Assembly: GCF_001483755.1 (NCBI RefSeq)
Contig: NZ_LQBK01000004.1
Span: forward strand, 413,889-477,888
Reading direction: 5' to 3'
Source: Kocuria rosea subsp. polaris
GTDB taxonomy: Bacteria; Actinomycetota; Actinomycetes; Actinomycetales; Micrococcaceae
DNA length: 64,000 nucleotides
Part shown: positions 8,336-17,900 of the stretch, in pieces
How the letters are laid out: the number at the start of each line of letters is the position of its first letter
Numbering within the stretch: position 1 is the stretch's first letter
Program-made: the position numbers and the translations under genes
The notes under the pieces: model-generated
Database searches by the model: none
What the model was told of the DNA's origin: nothing
Seen by the model: the letters and a program-made list of their open reading frames with translations, nothing else

Positions 8336-8758
8336 GTGCCCAAGACCGGCCAGGACGACCACGCCAAGAAGAGCGAGCTGCCCTCCACCCTGCAGCGCTC
8401 GGGGCGGAAGGCGCAGGACACGTTCGCCAAGACCTACGACTCCGCGCTCGAGCAGTACGACGACGAGGAGCGCGCGGCGCGCACGGCCTACAGTGCGCTC
8501 AAGCACACCCACGAGAAGGTCGGCGACCACTGGGAGGGCAAGGAGGAGCCCGGGCCCTCCGACGAGCACGCCGCCGGGGGCCGCGACTCCCGTGCGGAGA
8601 CCGCCGGCGGGGTCGACGCGAACTCCTCCAAGCAGCACCTCTACGAGGTGGCGAAGCGGCTCGGCGTCGAGGGCCGCTCCTACATGACCAAGAAGGAGCT
8701 CGTCGACGCGATCCGGAAGGCCAACGACGCCGCGACGCGCAGGGCTCGGGAGGACTGA
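8336..8758 (+). CDS. ChaB-like protein with C-terminal Rho-N/SAP-like segment
   Basis: A 140-residue, very hydrophilic protein. The N-terminal half (residues 10-65: ELPSTLQRSGRKAQDTFAKTYDSAL, YDDEERAARTAYSALKHTHEK) matches the ChaB fold, named after a putative cation-transport regulator of E. coli whose true role is unclear. Residues 100-130 (HLYEVAKRLGVEG, MTKKELVDAIRKAN) resemble the helix-extended-helix of Rho-N or plasmid-stabilising stress proteins, which bind nucleic acid. The GTG at 8336 has AAGGAG six bases upstream. It follows the SDR gene closely and converges on the TauE-like gene. Confidence 0.85.
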   Translation: MPKTGQDDHAKKSELPSTLQRSGRKAQDTFAKTYDSALEQYDDEERAARTAYSALKHTHEKVGDHWEGKEEPGPSDEHAAGGRDSRAETAGGVDANSSKQHLYEVAKRLGVEGRSYMTKKELVDAIRKANDAATRRARED

Positions 8759-8771
8759 GGAGCGGCCGGGC

Positions 8772-9524
8772 TCAGAGGACGCCCAGCAGCCCGCGCACCA
8801 GCGTGATCGCCCCGCCCAGCCCCGCCAGGACCAGGGCGGTCGTGCGGGCGGTGCTCAGCGGCACGCGGCGGGCAACGACCCCGCCGATCCGCACGCCCAG
8901 CACCACCGTGAGGACCACGCCGGGCGCCACCCACCACGGGGGCATCCCGTCCGTGCCGGCCGCCCCGAGCAGGGTCTTGGTGAGCACCGACAGGGCGCCC
9001 ATCGTCATGAACACCGGCTGCAGGGTCGCGGCGAAGGAGCGCTGCTCCCAGCGGGCCAGCCGGGAGTGGATCACCATGACCGGCCCGGCCACCCCCGCCG
9101 TGGTGTTGAAGAAGCCCCCGATCGCCCCGGCGAGCACCGTGGGCAGCCGCCCCGGCCACTCGGGCAGGCGGGGGAGCCCGAACATGGTGGTCAGCGCCAG
9201 CAGCACCACGCCGCCCACGACGACCTGCAGCCAGGCCGCGGGCAGCTCGCGCACCACGAGCGCCGCCGGCACGGCGCCCACCGCGGCGGCCGGGGCGATG
9301 AGCGCGTAGCGCCGCCAGTCCACGTGGCGCCACACCGAGAGCATGATGAGGAACCCGGAGACGGTCGTCGTCGCGTTGGTCACGAGCACGCCCGTGGCGG
9401 GGCCCAGCAGCAGCGCGAGGGTCGGGGCCACCACCAGGCCGACCCCGGTGCCCGAGACGCGCTGCAGGACCGAGCCCACGAGGATCGCGAGGGCGGCGAC
9501 GACGATGATCTCCACGGGTCCCAT
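8772..9524 (-). CDS. TauE/SafE-family membrane permease
   Basis: A 250-residue integral membrane protein of the TauE/SafE (DUF81) family, which exports sulfite, sulfoacetate or related organic anions. About eight hydrophobic segments are visible. The two family repeats start GSVLQRVSGTGVGLVVAPTL and GGFFNTTAGVAGPVMVIH. The ATG at 9524 was chosen because MGPVEIIVVAALAILVGS starts the first membrane segment directly; the much longer open frame upstream is antisense to the aldehyde dehydrogenase. No sulfur-metabolism gene is adjacent, so the substrate is open. Confidence 0.88.
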   Translation of the reverse strand: MGPVEIIVVAALAILVGSVLQRVSGTGVGLVVAPTLALLLGPATGVLVTNATTTVSGFLIMLSVWRHVDWRRYALIAPAAAVGAVPAALVVRELPAAWLQVVVGGVVLLALTTMFGLPRLPEWPGRLPTVLAGAIGGFFNTTAGVAGPVMVIHSRLARWEQRSFAATLQPVFMTMGALSVLTKTLLGAAGTDGMPPWWVAPGVVLTVVLGVRIGGVVARRVPLSTARTTALVLAGLGGAITLVRGLLGVL

Positions 9525-9647
9525 TCTGCGCCCCCGTCCGCCCGGTCCCGGTGCGCACGCGGCCGGTCGTGGCACTTCCCGGATTCGATAAGTACCCTTG
9601 CTGTTACGCGAGGTCCCTGCGGGACGACGACGACCGAAAGGTGCGCC

Positions 9648-11111
9648 ATGAGCATCACCCGAGACCTGATCATCGACGGGGAGCACGTGCCCGCCCTCAG
9701 CGGCAGGACCGCCGCGGACGTCAACCCCTACACGGGCGAGGTCTTCGCCACCGTCGCCGCGGGCGGGCCCGAGGACGTGACCCGCGCCGTCGACGCCGCC
9801 GCGGCCGCGTCCGAGAAGTGGGCGGGGATGGCCCCCGGCGCCCGCCGGCGGATCTTCCTGCGCGCGGCGGACCTGTTCGAGGAGCGCATCGAGCAGGGCG
9901 CGGACATCATGGCCCGCGAGGTCGGCGGCGTGCGCGGCTGGGCGGAGTTCAACACCCACCTGGCCGCCGACATCCTCCGGGAGGCCGCCGCCGCCACGAC
10001 CATGCCCCAGGGCGAGGTGCTGGCCACCGACCTGCCGGGGGTGCGTTCGATGTCGGTGCGCCAGCCCTACGGGGTGGTCGCCGCGATCTCTCCCTGGAAC
10101 GCCCCCTTCATCCTGGGGATGCGCTCCATCGCGGTGCCCCTGGCCGTGGGCAACACCGTGGTCCTGAAGCCCAGCGAGGACGCGCCGCTGGCCTGCGGCC
10201 TGTTCCTCGCCGACGCCCTGGTCGACGCCGGCCTGCCGGCCGGGGCGCTGAACGTGGTGACCAACGACCGTGCGGATGCCGCGGACGTCGTCTCGGCACT
10301 GATCTCCGACCGGAGGGTGCGGATCGTCAACTTCACCGGGTCCACCGCGGTGGGCCGCACCATCGGCACGCTCGCGGCGCAGCACCTCAAGCCCGCCGTG
10401 CTGGAGCTCGGCGGCAAGAACAGCCTGGTGGTGCTCGAGGACGCCGACCTGGACTACGCGGTGGACGCCGCGGCGTTCGGGGCCTACATGAACGCCGGGC
10501 AGATCTGCATGTCCGTGGACCGGGTGCTCGTGGACCGCTCCGTCGCCGCGGAGTTCACCGAGAGGTTTGCCGAGAAGGTCAAGGACCTGCCCGCGGGGGA
10601 CCCGACCGACCCGGGCACCGTCATCGGTCCCGCCGTCAACGCCCGGGCCGCCGAGCGGCAGTACGGGCTCATCGACGACGCCGTGGCCAAGGGCGCCGTG
10701 GTGCGCGCCGGCGGGCACCGGCTCGAGAACTCGCTGGTGCCCGCGACCGTCCTCACCGAGGTCACCCCGGCGATGGACATCTTCCACGACGAGATCTTCG
10801 GCGCCATCACCACCGTCTTCGAGGTGGACGGCCCGGACGAGGCCGTGGAGTTCGCGAACAACACCAACTACGGCCTCACCGCCGGGGTCATCACCGAGGA
10901 CCTCGGGGCGGGCATGGCCGTGGCGAAACGGCTTCGGACCGGGATCGTGCACGTCAACGACCAGTCCGTCGCCGACGAGCCGCAGGCCCCCTTCGGCGGG
11001 ATCCAGGAGTCCGGGTACGGGAAGTTCGGCGGCCAGGCCGGCGTCGAGTCGTTCAGCGAGCGGCGGTGGATCACCGTTCAGGAGGAGGGCCACGCCCGGT
11101 TCCCGTTCTGA
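9648..11111 (+). CDS. NAD(P)-dependent aldehyde dehydrogenase
   Basis: A 487-residue aldehyde dehydrogenase that oxidises an aldehyde to its acid. Key residues are present: N151 (SPWNAPF), the Rossmann segment FTGSTAVGRTIG, general base E253 (LELGGKN) and nucleophile C287 (NAGQICMS). The overall sequence is most like the salicylaldehyde/vanillin/benzaldehyde-type dehydrogenases, but no aromatic-degradation genes adjoin it, so the substrate is uncertain. GAAAGG lies six bases before the ATG. The recQ gene starts 14 bp after its stop, which could make a two-gene transcript. Confidence 0.93.
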   Translation: MSITRDLIIDGEHVPALSGRTAADVNPYTGEVFATVAAGGPEDVTRAVDAAAAASEKWAGMAPGARRRIFLRAADLFEERIEQGADIMAREVGGVRGWAEFNTHLAADILREAAAATTMPQGEVLATDLPGVRSMSVRQPYGVVAAISPWNAPFILGMRSIAVPLAVGNTVVLKPSEDAPLACGLFLADALVDAGLPAGALNVVTNDRADAADVVSALISDRRVRIVNFTGSTAVGRTIGTLAAQHLKPAVLELGGKNSLVVLEDADLDYAVDAAAFGAYMNAGQICMSVDRVLVDRSVAAEFTERFAEKVKDLPAGDPTDPGTVIGPAVNARAAERQYGLIDDAVAKGAVVRAGGHRLENSLVPATVLTEVTPAMDIFHDEIFGAITTVFEVDGPDEAVEFANNTNYGLTAGVITEDLGAGMAVAKRLRTGIVHVNDQSVADEPQAPFGGIQESGYGKFGGQAGVESFSERRWITVQEEGHARFPF

Positions 11112-11125
11112 GCGGGAGCGCAGCC

Positions 11126-12811
11126 GTGAGCCCGAACCAGCAAACAGCGCAGGTCTCCGCGGAACGGCTCCGGGAGGTCGCCGCGTCCCGCTTCGGCATC
11201 GACGAGTTCCGGGAGGGGCAGCTCGAGGCGATGGCGGCGGCGGCCACCGGCCGGGACGTCCTGGCGGTGATGCCCACCGGCCACGGCAAGTCCGCGATCT
11301 ACCAGGTCCCGGGCGCCGCGCTGCCCGGGACGGCCGTGGTGGTGTCCCCGCTGATCGCCCTCCAGCACGACCAGGTCGAGGCGATCAACGAGGACCTGGG
11401 GGCGGAGGTCGCGTTCGCGCTGAACTCCGCGGTGGGGGCCCGCCGCGAGCGTGCCGCCTGGGCGGCGGTGGAGCGCGGGGACGCGAAGTTCCTCTTCCTC
11501 GCCCCCGAGCAGCTGGCCCGGGAGGAGACGACGCAGCGGCTCGCCGCGCACCCGCCGTCCCTGTTCGTGGTGGACGAGGCGCACTGCATTTCCTCCTGGG
11601 GCCACGACTTCCGCCCCGACTACCTCGTGCTCCGGGAGGCGGCCGAACGGCTGGGCCGCCCGCCCGTCGTGGCCCTCACCGCCACCGCCTCCCCGCACAC
11701 CCGGGCCGAGATCGTCGACCGGCTCGGCCTGCGCGACCCCCTGGTCCTGGTGCACAGCTTCGACCGGCCCAACATCGAGCTGCGGGTCGTGCGCCACCAC
11801 CGCTCCTCCGACAAGCGCCGTGCGGTGCTCGACGAGGTCGCCGGACTCGGGGGCCCCGGGCTGGTCTACGTCGCCACCCGCAAGGAGACCGAGGACTACG
11901 CCGCGGAGCTCACCCGGCGCGGGGTGCGCGCCGAGGCCTACCACGCGGGGCGCCGGAAGTCCGAGCGGGACGAGGTGCACACCCGGTTCCACGACCACGA
12001 GCTCGACGTGGTCGTGGCCACCACCGCCTTCGGGATGGGCATCGACAAGCCGGACGTGCGCTTCGTGGTGCACGCGGACATCCCCGACTCCCTGGACAGC
12101 TACTACCAGGAGATCGGCAGGGCGGGCCGGGACGGGCGGCCCGCCCTGGCCGTGCTGCACTACCGCTCCGAGGACCTGGGGCTGCAGCAGTACTTCGCCG
12201 GGGCCGCCCCCGAGCCGGAGGACCTCGAGAAGGTCTTCCGCGCGGTCCGCCGGCACGGGCCGGTCCGGTCCCGGGAGCTGCGCGAGCACACCGGGCTCGG
12301 CCTGCGCGCCCAGGCCCGGGCCCTGCACCTCCTCGAGCACAGCGGCGGCGTGCTCGCCCGGCGCGAGGGCTGCCGTGCCGTGGACGGCGCCACGCCGAAA
12401 TCCGCCGTCGCCGCCGCGCTCGCGGAGGCCGAGGCCCGGCACCGGATCGACCGGTCCCGGATCGACATGATGCGCGGCTACGCCGAGACGGACGGGTGCC
12501 GGCGGGACTGGCTGCTCAACTACTTCGGCGAGGAGACCGGCGGCTGGTGCGGCAACTGCGACAACTGTGCGGAGACGGGCTCCGCCGCCGAGGCCGAGGA
12601 GCGGGCCGCCGCCACCCCGCACGGGTGGGAGATCCAGACCCCGGTCACCCACCGCGAGTGGGGGCACGGGATCGTCATGGGCGCGGAGCCGGACCGGATC
12701 ATCGTCCTGTTCGATTCGGTCGGCTACAAGGAGCTGTCCCTGCGGCTCGTCGAGGAGCACGAGGGCCTGCTGGAGCGCGGCCCCGAGGAGCGGCGGGAGG
12801 ACGGCGCGTGA
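11126..12811 (+). CDS. recQ: RecQ-family ATP-dependent DNA helicase
   Basis: A 561-residue 3'-5' DNA helicase. Walker A is PTGHGKS at 50-56 (RecQ usually has PTGGGKS), the DEAH box is at 150-153 (FVVDEAHCISSWGHDF) and the SF2 motif VI region reads YYQEIGRAGRDGRPA. A four-Cys zinc-binding segment closes the RecQ core (GCRRDWLLNYFGEE, GGWCGNCDNC). No HRDC domain follows. Instead there is a 60-residue tail with WGHGIVMGAEPDRIIVLFDSV, which looks like a small beta-barrel. The GTG at 11126 is supported by GGGAG seven bases upstream. Confidence 0.94.
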   Translation: MSPNQQTAQVSAERLREVAASRFGIDEFREGQLEAMAAAATGRDVLAVMPTGHGKSAIYQVPGAALPGTAVVVSPLIALQHDQVEAINEDLGAEVAFALNSAVGARRERAAWAAVERGDAKFLFLAPEQLAREETTQRLAAHPPSLFVVDEAHCISSWGHDFRPDYLVLREAAERLGRPPVVALTATASPHTRAEIVDRLGLRDPLVLVHSFDRPNIELRVVRHHRSSDKRRAVLDEVAGLGGPGLVYVATRKETEDYAAELTRRGVRAEAYHAGRRKSERDEVHTRFHDHELDVVVATTAFGMGIDKPDVRFVVHADIPDSLDSYYQEIGRAGRDGRPALAVLHYRSEDLGLQQYFAGAAPEPEDLEKVFRAVRRHGPVRSRELREHTGLGLRAQARALHLLEHSGGVLARREGCRAVDGATPKSAVAAALAEAEARHRIDRSRIDMMRGYAETDGCRRDWLLNYFGEETGGWCGNCDNCAETGSAAEAEERAAATPHGWEIQTPVTHREWGHGIVMGAEPDRIIVLFDSVGYKELSLRLVEEHEGLLERGPEERREDGA

Positions 12812-12832
12812 GCCCCGGGAGGCGCCCGCCGG

Positions 12833-13390
12833 TCAGCGGACGACGTCGTAGACGGCCTTGAGGACGCCGTTGGCGTAGGCCTCGTGCTCGACCAGCTCGA
12901 GCCTGCGGAAGGTGTCGGTGCTGTCGTCGAAGAGGCGGCGGCCCGCGCCGAGCAGCACGGGGAACACCAGGAGGTGGTACCGGTCCACGAGTCCCGCGGC
13001 GACGAGGCCCTGGGCCAGGGTGGCGCTGCCGTGGACCAGGACGGTGCCGTCGACCGTGGCCTTGAGCTGCGCGACCTCGTCGAGGGAGCGCAGCACGGTG
13101 GTGTTGTGCCACTGCGGGTCCTCCAGGGTGGAGGAGACCACGTACTTGGGCATGGCGTTGTACTCCGCGAACTCCTCCATCGAGGGCCACACGGGGGCGA
13201 ACTCGTCGTAGCTGACCCGGCCCATCAGCATCGCCGCCGCCTCCTTCTGCTCCCGGTCCTTGAGCTCATAGGCGGCCTCGTCGTAGGGGACGTGCTGGAA
13301 CGTCCAGCCCGCGTGCGGGTGCGGGCCGCCGCCGGGGGAGTCGACGACGCCGTCGAGGGTGATGAACTCGGTGACGATCAGCTGGCCCAC
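12833..13390 (-). CDS. RibD C-terminal/dihydrofolate-reductase-fold protein
   Basis: A 185-residue single-domain protein of the RibD-C/DHFR superfamily (YyaP-like). The pattern is LIVTEFITLDGVVDSPGG at the N-terminus, MLMGRVSYDEFAPVWPS in the middle and VLVHGSATLAQGLVAAGLVD near the C-terminus, where NADPH binds in relatives. Stand-alone members of this group are probable reductases of unknown substrate and are not needed for riboflavin synthesis. The GTG at 13390 is preceded by AGGAG at seven bases. It converges on recQ with a 21-bp gap. Confidence 0.88.
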   Translation of the reverse strand: MGQLIVTEFITLDGVVDSPGGGPHPHAGWTFQHVPYDEAAYELKDREQKEAAAMLMGRVSYDEFAPVWPSMEEFAEYNAMPKYVVSSTLEDPQWHNTTVLRSLDEVAQLKATVDGTVLVHGSATLAQGLVAAGLVDRYHLLVFPVLLGAGRRLFDDSTDTFRRLELVEHEAYANGVLKAVYDVVR

Positions 13391-13594
13391 GGGGATCTCC
13401 TGCCGGTACGGTCGGTGCTCCTGTCTGCGGTTCCTACTCTGGCGTGGCCGCGCGGCGGTGGAAAGGACTCGGCGCCCCATGACGGGGCCGGCGGCCGGGG
13501 CGTGCCGGTCCCCGGTGCCGCGCTCTTGCGCGGCCGGGGCCGCGGTGGGACCCTCGGCAGGGACGAGGGTTCGGCGAGGGTCCGGGAGGCACCC

Positions 13595-14833
13595 GTGGCG
13601 GCGGAGCAGGCGACCGGGCGGACGGTGGCGCAGGTGCGGACCACGTGCTGCGTGGTGGGCGGAGGCCCGGCCGGGCTGCTGGCCGGGGTGCTGCTCGCGC
13701 GGCAGGGCGTGGACGTGGTCGTGCTGGAGAAGCACGCGGACTTCCTGCGGGACTTCCGCGGCGACACCCTGCACCCCTCCACCCTGGAGGTGATGGCCGA
13801 GCTCGGCTGGCTCGAGGACGTCCTGGCGCTGCCGCACACCCGCGTGGAGCGCGCCACCGTCTCCCTCGGCGGGGAGACGGTCGTGGTCGGCCGCTTCGAC
13901 CGTCTGCCCGTGCGCTGCCCGTTCATCGCGTTCCTGCCGCAGTGGGACTTCCTGGACCTGCTCGCCGAGAAGGGGCAGCTGCTGCCCGGCTTCCGGCTGC
14001 TGCGCTCCACGGCCGCCGACGGCCTGCTCGTCGAGGACGGGCGGTGCACCGGCGTCACGGCGCACGACGACGACGGGACCCCGGTGCAGCTCCGGGCCGA
14101 GCTGGTGCTGGCCGCCGACGGCCGCGACTCCGTGCTGCGGGCCGCCGCCGGCCTGGTCCCGCGGGCCTCGCCGTCCCTGATGGACGTGCTGTGGTTCCGC
14201 GTGCCCCGCAGCGAGGGCCAGGAGCAGCCGCTGTTCAACGCCGGGAACGGTGCGGTGGTCGCCCTGCCGCGCACCGGCTACTGGCAGGCCGCCATGATCG
14301 TGCGGGCCGGTGAGCACGACGCGCTGCGCGCCCAGGGGCTGGAGGCCTTCCGGGACCGGGTGCGCGCGCTCGCCCCCGGGCTGGGGGAGGGGCTCACCGC
14401 GATCGAGGACTGGGAGCAGGTGAAGCTGCTGCGCGTGCGCGTGGACCGGCTGCGCCGCTGGTGGCGGCCCGGGGTGCTGTTCCTCGGCGACGCCGCCCAC
14501 GCGATGTCCCCGGCCGGCGGCGTGGGCATCAACCTGGCGATCCAGGACGCGGTGGCCGCGGCGAACCTCCTCGGCCCGCGCCTGCTGCACGGCGGGGTGC
14601 GGGCTCGGGACCTCGCGCGGGTGCAGCGGCGGCGGGCGTGGCCGGCGCGCGTCACCCAGCTGTTCCAGCTTGTGCTGGCCCGCCGGCTGGTCCCCTCCCG
14701 GCCCGGGCAGGCGCCGCGGCCGCCGGTGCCGCTGGGCGTGGTGCGGGCGCTGCCGTTCCTGCCCCACCTGACCGGACGGGCCATCGGCATCGGCCTCCGG
14801 CCCGAGCACGTCCGTCCGCTGCCCCGCGACTGA
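13595..14833 (+). CDS. FAD-dependent aromatic hydroxylase-like oxidoreductase
   Basis: A 412-residue flavoprotein of the class A flavin monooxygenase (PHBH/UbiH) group. The N-terminal dinucleotide motif is CVVGGGPAGLLAGVLLARQG, followed by the acidic end of strand two (VVVLEKHADF) and RGDTLHPSTLEVM. The second FAD motif VLFLGDAAHAMSPAGGVGINLA is intact. Such enzymes use NAD(P)H and O2 to hydroxylate a phenolic or quinone-type substrate, which is not identifiable here. The GTG at 13595 was chosen because GGGAGG lies five bases before it and the motif follows 25 residues later. The stop is followed by a short hairpin. Confidence 0.88.
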   Translation: MAAEQATGRTVAQVRTTCCVVGGGPAGLLAGVLLARQGVDVVVLEKHADFLRDFRGDTLHPSTLEVMAELGWLEDVLALPHTRVERATVSLGGETVVVGRFDRLPVRCPFIAFLPQWDFLDLLAEKGQLLPGFRLLRSTAADGLLVEDGRCTGVTAHDDDGTPVQLRAELVLAADGRDSVLRAAAGLVPRASPSLMDVLWFRVPRSEGQEQPLFNAGNGAVVALPRTGYWQAAMIVRAGEHDALRAQGLEAFRDRVRALAPGLGEGLTAIEDWEQVKLLRVRVDRLRRWWRPGVLFLGDAAHAMSPAGGVGINLAIQDAVAAANLLGPRLLHGGVRARDLARVQRRRAWPARVTQLFQLVLARRLVPSRPGQAPRPPVPLGVVRALPFLPHLTGRAIGIGLRPEHVRPLPRD

Positions 14834-14837
14834 CGGA

Positions 14838-14858
14838 CCCCGGCCCGTCCGGCCGGGG
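14838..14858. terminator. Hairpin between convergent genes
   Basis: Perfect 8-bp arms CCCCGGCC (14838-14845) and GGCCGGGG (14851-14858) with a five-base loop lie five bases after the FAD-hydroxylase stop and before the 3' end of the large oxidase. No T-tract is present. Confidence 0.5.
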
Positions 14859-14914
14859 CGGCGTGCTCAGGGCCGGTGCTCACCGGGGGGCGGAAGCCCT
14901 GCCGGGAGGATGGA

Positions 14915-17900
14915 TCACCGGTCCTCCCGGTCCTCGACGCGCAGGATGCCCCACATGCCCTGGCCGACCGCCCAACGGAAGGCGCCGCTGCGGTAGGCGT
15001 GGTCCCCGGGGTCCCACCTGGTCTCCGGGGTCATCACCAGGTCCTGGACGAAGCCGGCGCAGATCGCCGTGACCGATCCGGACTCCGGGCTGGAGTTCTT
15101 CTGCTTCCGCACCCACGGCGCGGTGTCCCACGCGAAGTTGTGGGCGGTGAAGGTGTGGTTGCGGGGCTTGTCACCCGCGCACACCAGCCGCCACCAGATC
15201 GGCAGATCGTCGCGGACCTCGATGATCGGGGCCGTGAGGTTGGGCAGCGCCATGGGCCTGTGGTGCGGAGTCAGCGGCGACCGGTAGCTGATCGCCTTCT
15301 GTCCCACGTCGACGGGAGGATCGCTGGGCGAGATGTCCGGCATGGGCAGGTCGACGTCGCCGTTGATGAAGTGGCGCAGCCCGTCCTGCAGGAAGAGCAC
15401 GAGCTCCTGGCCGACGATCTCCCCCTGGCACTTCACGTGCACGTGCGGGCCGACCCACTGCTCCGTGCGCTCGTCGTGGCGGTCGACGGGGACCACGTCG
15501 CGGGGCTCGACGACGACAGCCCCGATCAGGCCGTGGTGCCGGTGGTTGCGGATGTCGGCCATGTCGAAGAGATAGCAGACCTGTCCCGGCCGGGGGCTCT
15601 TCGACTCGTCCGGCTTCCGGTCCGGCTGTGGCGCCAGCAGGTCGTCGACGTACCACCAGTACTCCCGCCAGTTCGGGTCCCTGTGCCCGACCCCATGATC
15701 CGTGCGGTGGACCACGGCTCCGGCCGCGGCCTCGTCGCCGTGGACCACGTGGGCGGTGCCGTCCACGTCGAGGGCGGCCACGGTGCTGTCGTGGTTGAGG
15801 CCCACGTAGGAGCCGTCGTCGCTGACCACGTCGTACAGGAGCAGGCTGGGGTGCAGGGACACGCGGGGGCTCACCGTCCTGCGGTCGGGATAGCCGAGAT
15901 GGTCACGGTGCTCGACCGGCAGGCGCGGCGGGCTCACTTCCGGGCCGAAGTCGGGCAGCTGGGGATCCCGGACGGAGTAGTTCTGTCCCGGAAGATTCTC
16001 CTCGGGCAGCAGCACCTCGTTGATGAGAGTGACCTTGATCCACTCCCCGGGATGGGCGCGCAGGACCAGGGGCTGGCCGGAAGGGTCCACTCCCGCGGCC
16101 CGGAGGTTGCCGGTCTCCCGCCCCTCCCGATCCTTCTCGGGCACGGCGTGCTGGGCCGCTCGGTAGATGAGTCCCCACGGGTCGGTCAGCGCATGGGCGG
16201 CGTATCCGTGCTCGTGGCGCTGGGCGACGACGACGTACTCCCGCACCTCGTCCGCCGACCACTTCCCGTCCGGTCCCCGGTTCGGCCGCCGGCGCCCGAA
16301 CCGGGAAGCCTGCGCGCTGCGGAGCCGTTCCAGGGTTCTTTCGAGCTCCTCCCCGCTGGGTGGCACGACGGGCTGCCTCGGAGCGCTCTCCCCGTGCTCC
16401 TCTGCTCCGTCCGGCTCGGCCCCGGTGACGGGCGGCAGGGGAAGGAGATGGTGGCGGAAGCTGTCGAGAGTGGGGGGCAGGGACCGGATGTGGCCCCAGC
16501 ACCCCAGCCACAGGTCGTCCATGACGGTGAACTGCCACAGGTGGTCGCCGATCCCGTAGGGACTGGCGTCCGCCGGGTCGATGTCCACGGTGAAGGCCTC
16601 GGAGATGCCGATGGTCTGCTGGTTCACCAGTGGCGACCGCCGGTTCTGCCAGTCCTTGCGCCAGCGCATGCCGTTCAGCATGAAGCTGTGCTGCTCCTCG
16701 TGCGACCCCTGCAGGAGCCTGAGGCGCAACCGTTCCCCCGGATAGGTGTAGATCACGGGCGTGTCCGGGTCCCCGCTCGTCTTGGGCGGCACCGGCCAGT
16801 GGGGGGTGCACCCGTCATGGTCCTCGCCGTGCCGCTCGTCCTGTCCGCCGCCCGTTTCCTGCCCGGCCGCGGACATCCACGGATGGTCGAGCGGGCGGGT
16901 GCGGACCCTGGCCTCGTCGAGCGCTCTGTGCTCGGCCTCGGCGTCCGCGAAGACCTGGCGTTCCAGGGCGTCGACATCGGCCGACGAGCGGTTGGAGCTG
17001 AACCACTCGGACGGGTCCTTGCCCCGGTACTCCAGCGGGGCGCAGCGGTAGTTGACGCCCATCACACCGGGGTCGTCGTCGCCGCCGAGCTGGTTCGGCT
17101 CGTTGAGCGGCTCGTCGTCGCGGCCGAGGACCTCCGGTGGCCTGGCCCGGGCGCCCCGCGGGCGGTTCAGGGGTACGAAGTCGCCGAGAGCGAGGCCGGC
17201 CTCACGGAACGACCCTTCGATGCCCGAGTTCCTAGGCCTGCCGTCCCCGTCCGGGCCGCGGGGGACCACGACGGCCTGCGAACCGACCCAGGCCGGGGTC
17301 TTCTGGTCCGGCAGGTACCACCGGGTGCCGTTGGGCTCGGCGACGAGTGCGCCGAACAGGCCCCGCTTCTGCCGGAAGTTGGCGAGCAGGTGGTCGTGGA
17401 AGAAGCACGTCCCGAACTCCTCGTCCACCACCCAGCGGTGCAGGGAGAAGTTGGTTGCCGGATCGCCTCCGTGATCGCGGATCACCTCGGGCGAGCTGGC
17501 CCCCGAGAGGTAGTTCCAGCCGCTGGCGGAGCCGTCCGCTGCGAGGACGTCGAACTTCACGAGGTGCACGTGCAGGCCGCACTCCACCGGGTGCGCGGGA
17601 AGGTCGAAGTGGTCCGGGGGGAAGGACTCCACCGTGTTGTAGAGCCGCAGCTCTACGACGTCGCCGTGGTTGGCCCGCGGGAAGAACGCGTCCACACCGC
17701 TCTCGCCGTCCCCGTCGAGGGGAATCCCCTCCGTGAAGGACACCGGCTCCCCGTCCGGGTCGCCCCGCTCGTCCAGGCGTGCGACCTCGACGTTCCGCAA
17801 CGTGTAGTGGTGGCCCATGGGGTCGTACCAGCCTGCGGAGTTGTAGGTCATCCGGCGGGAACCCATCTCGATGTCGTAGCTGATGACCCTCCTCTCGGGA

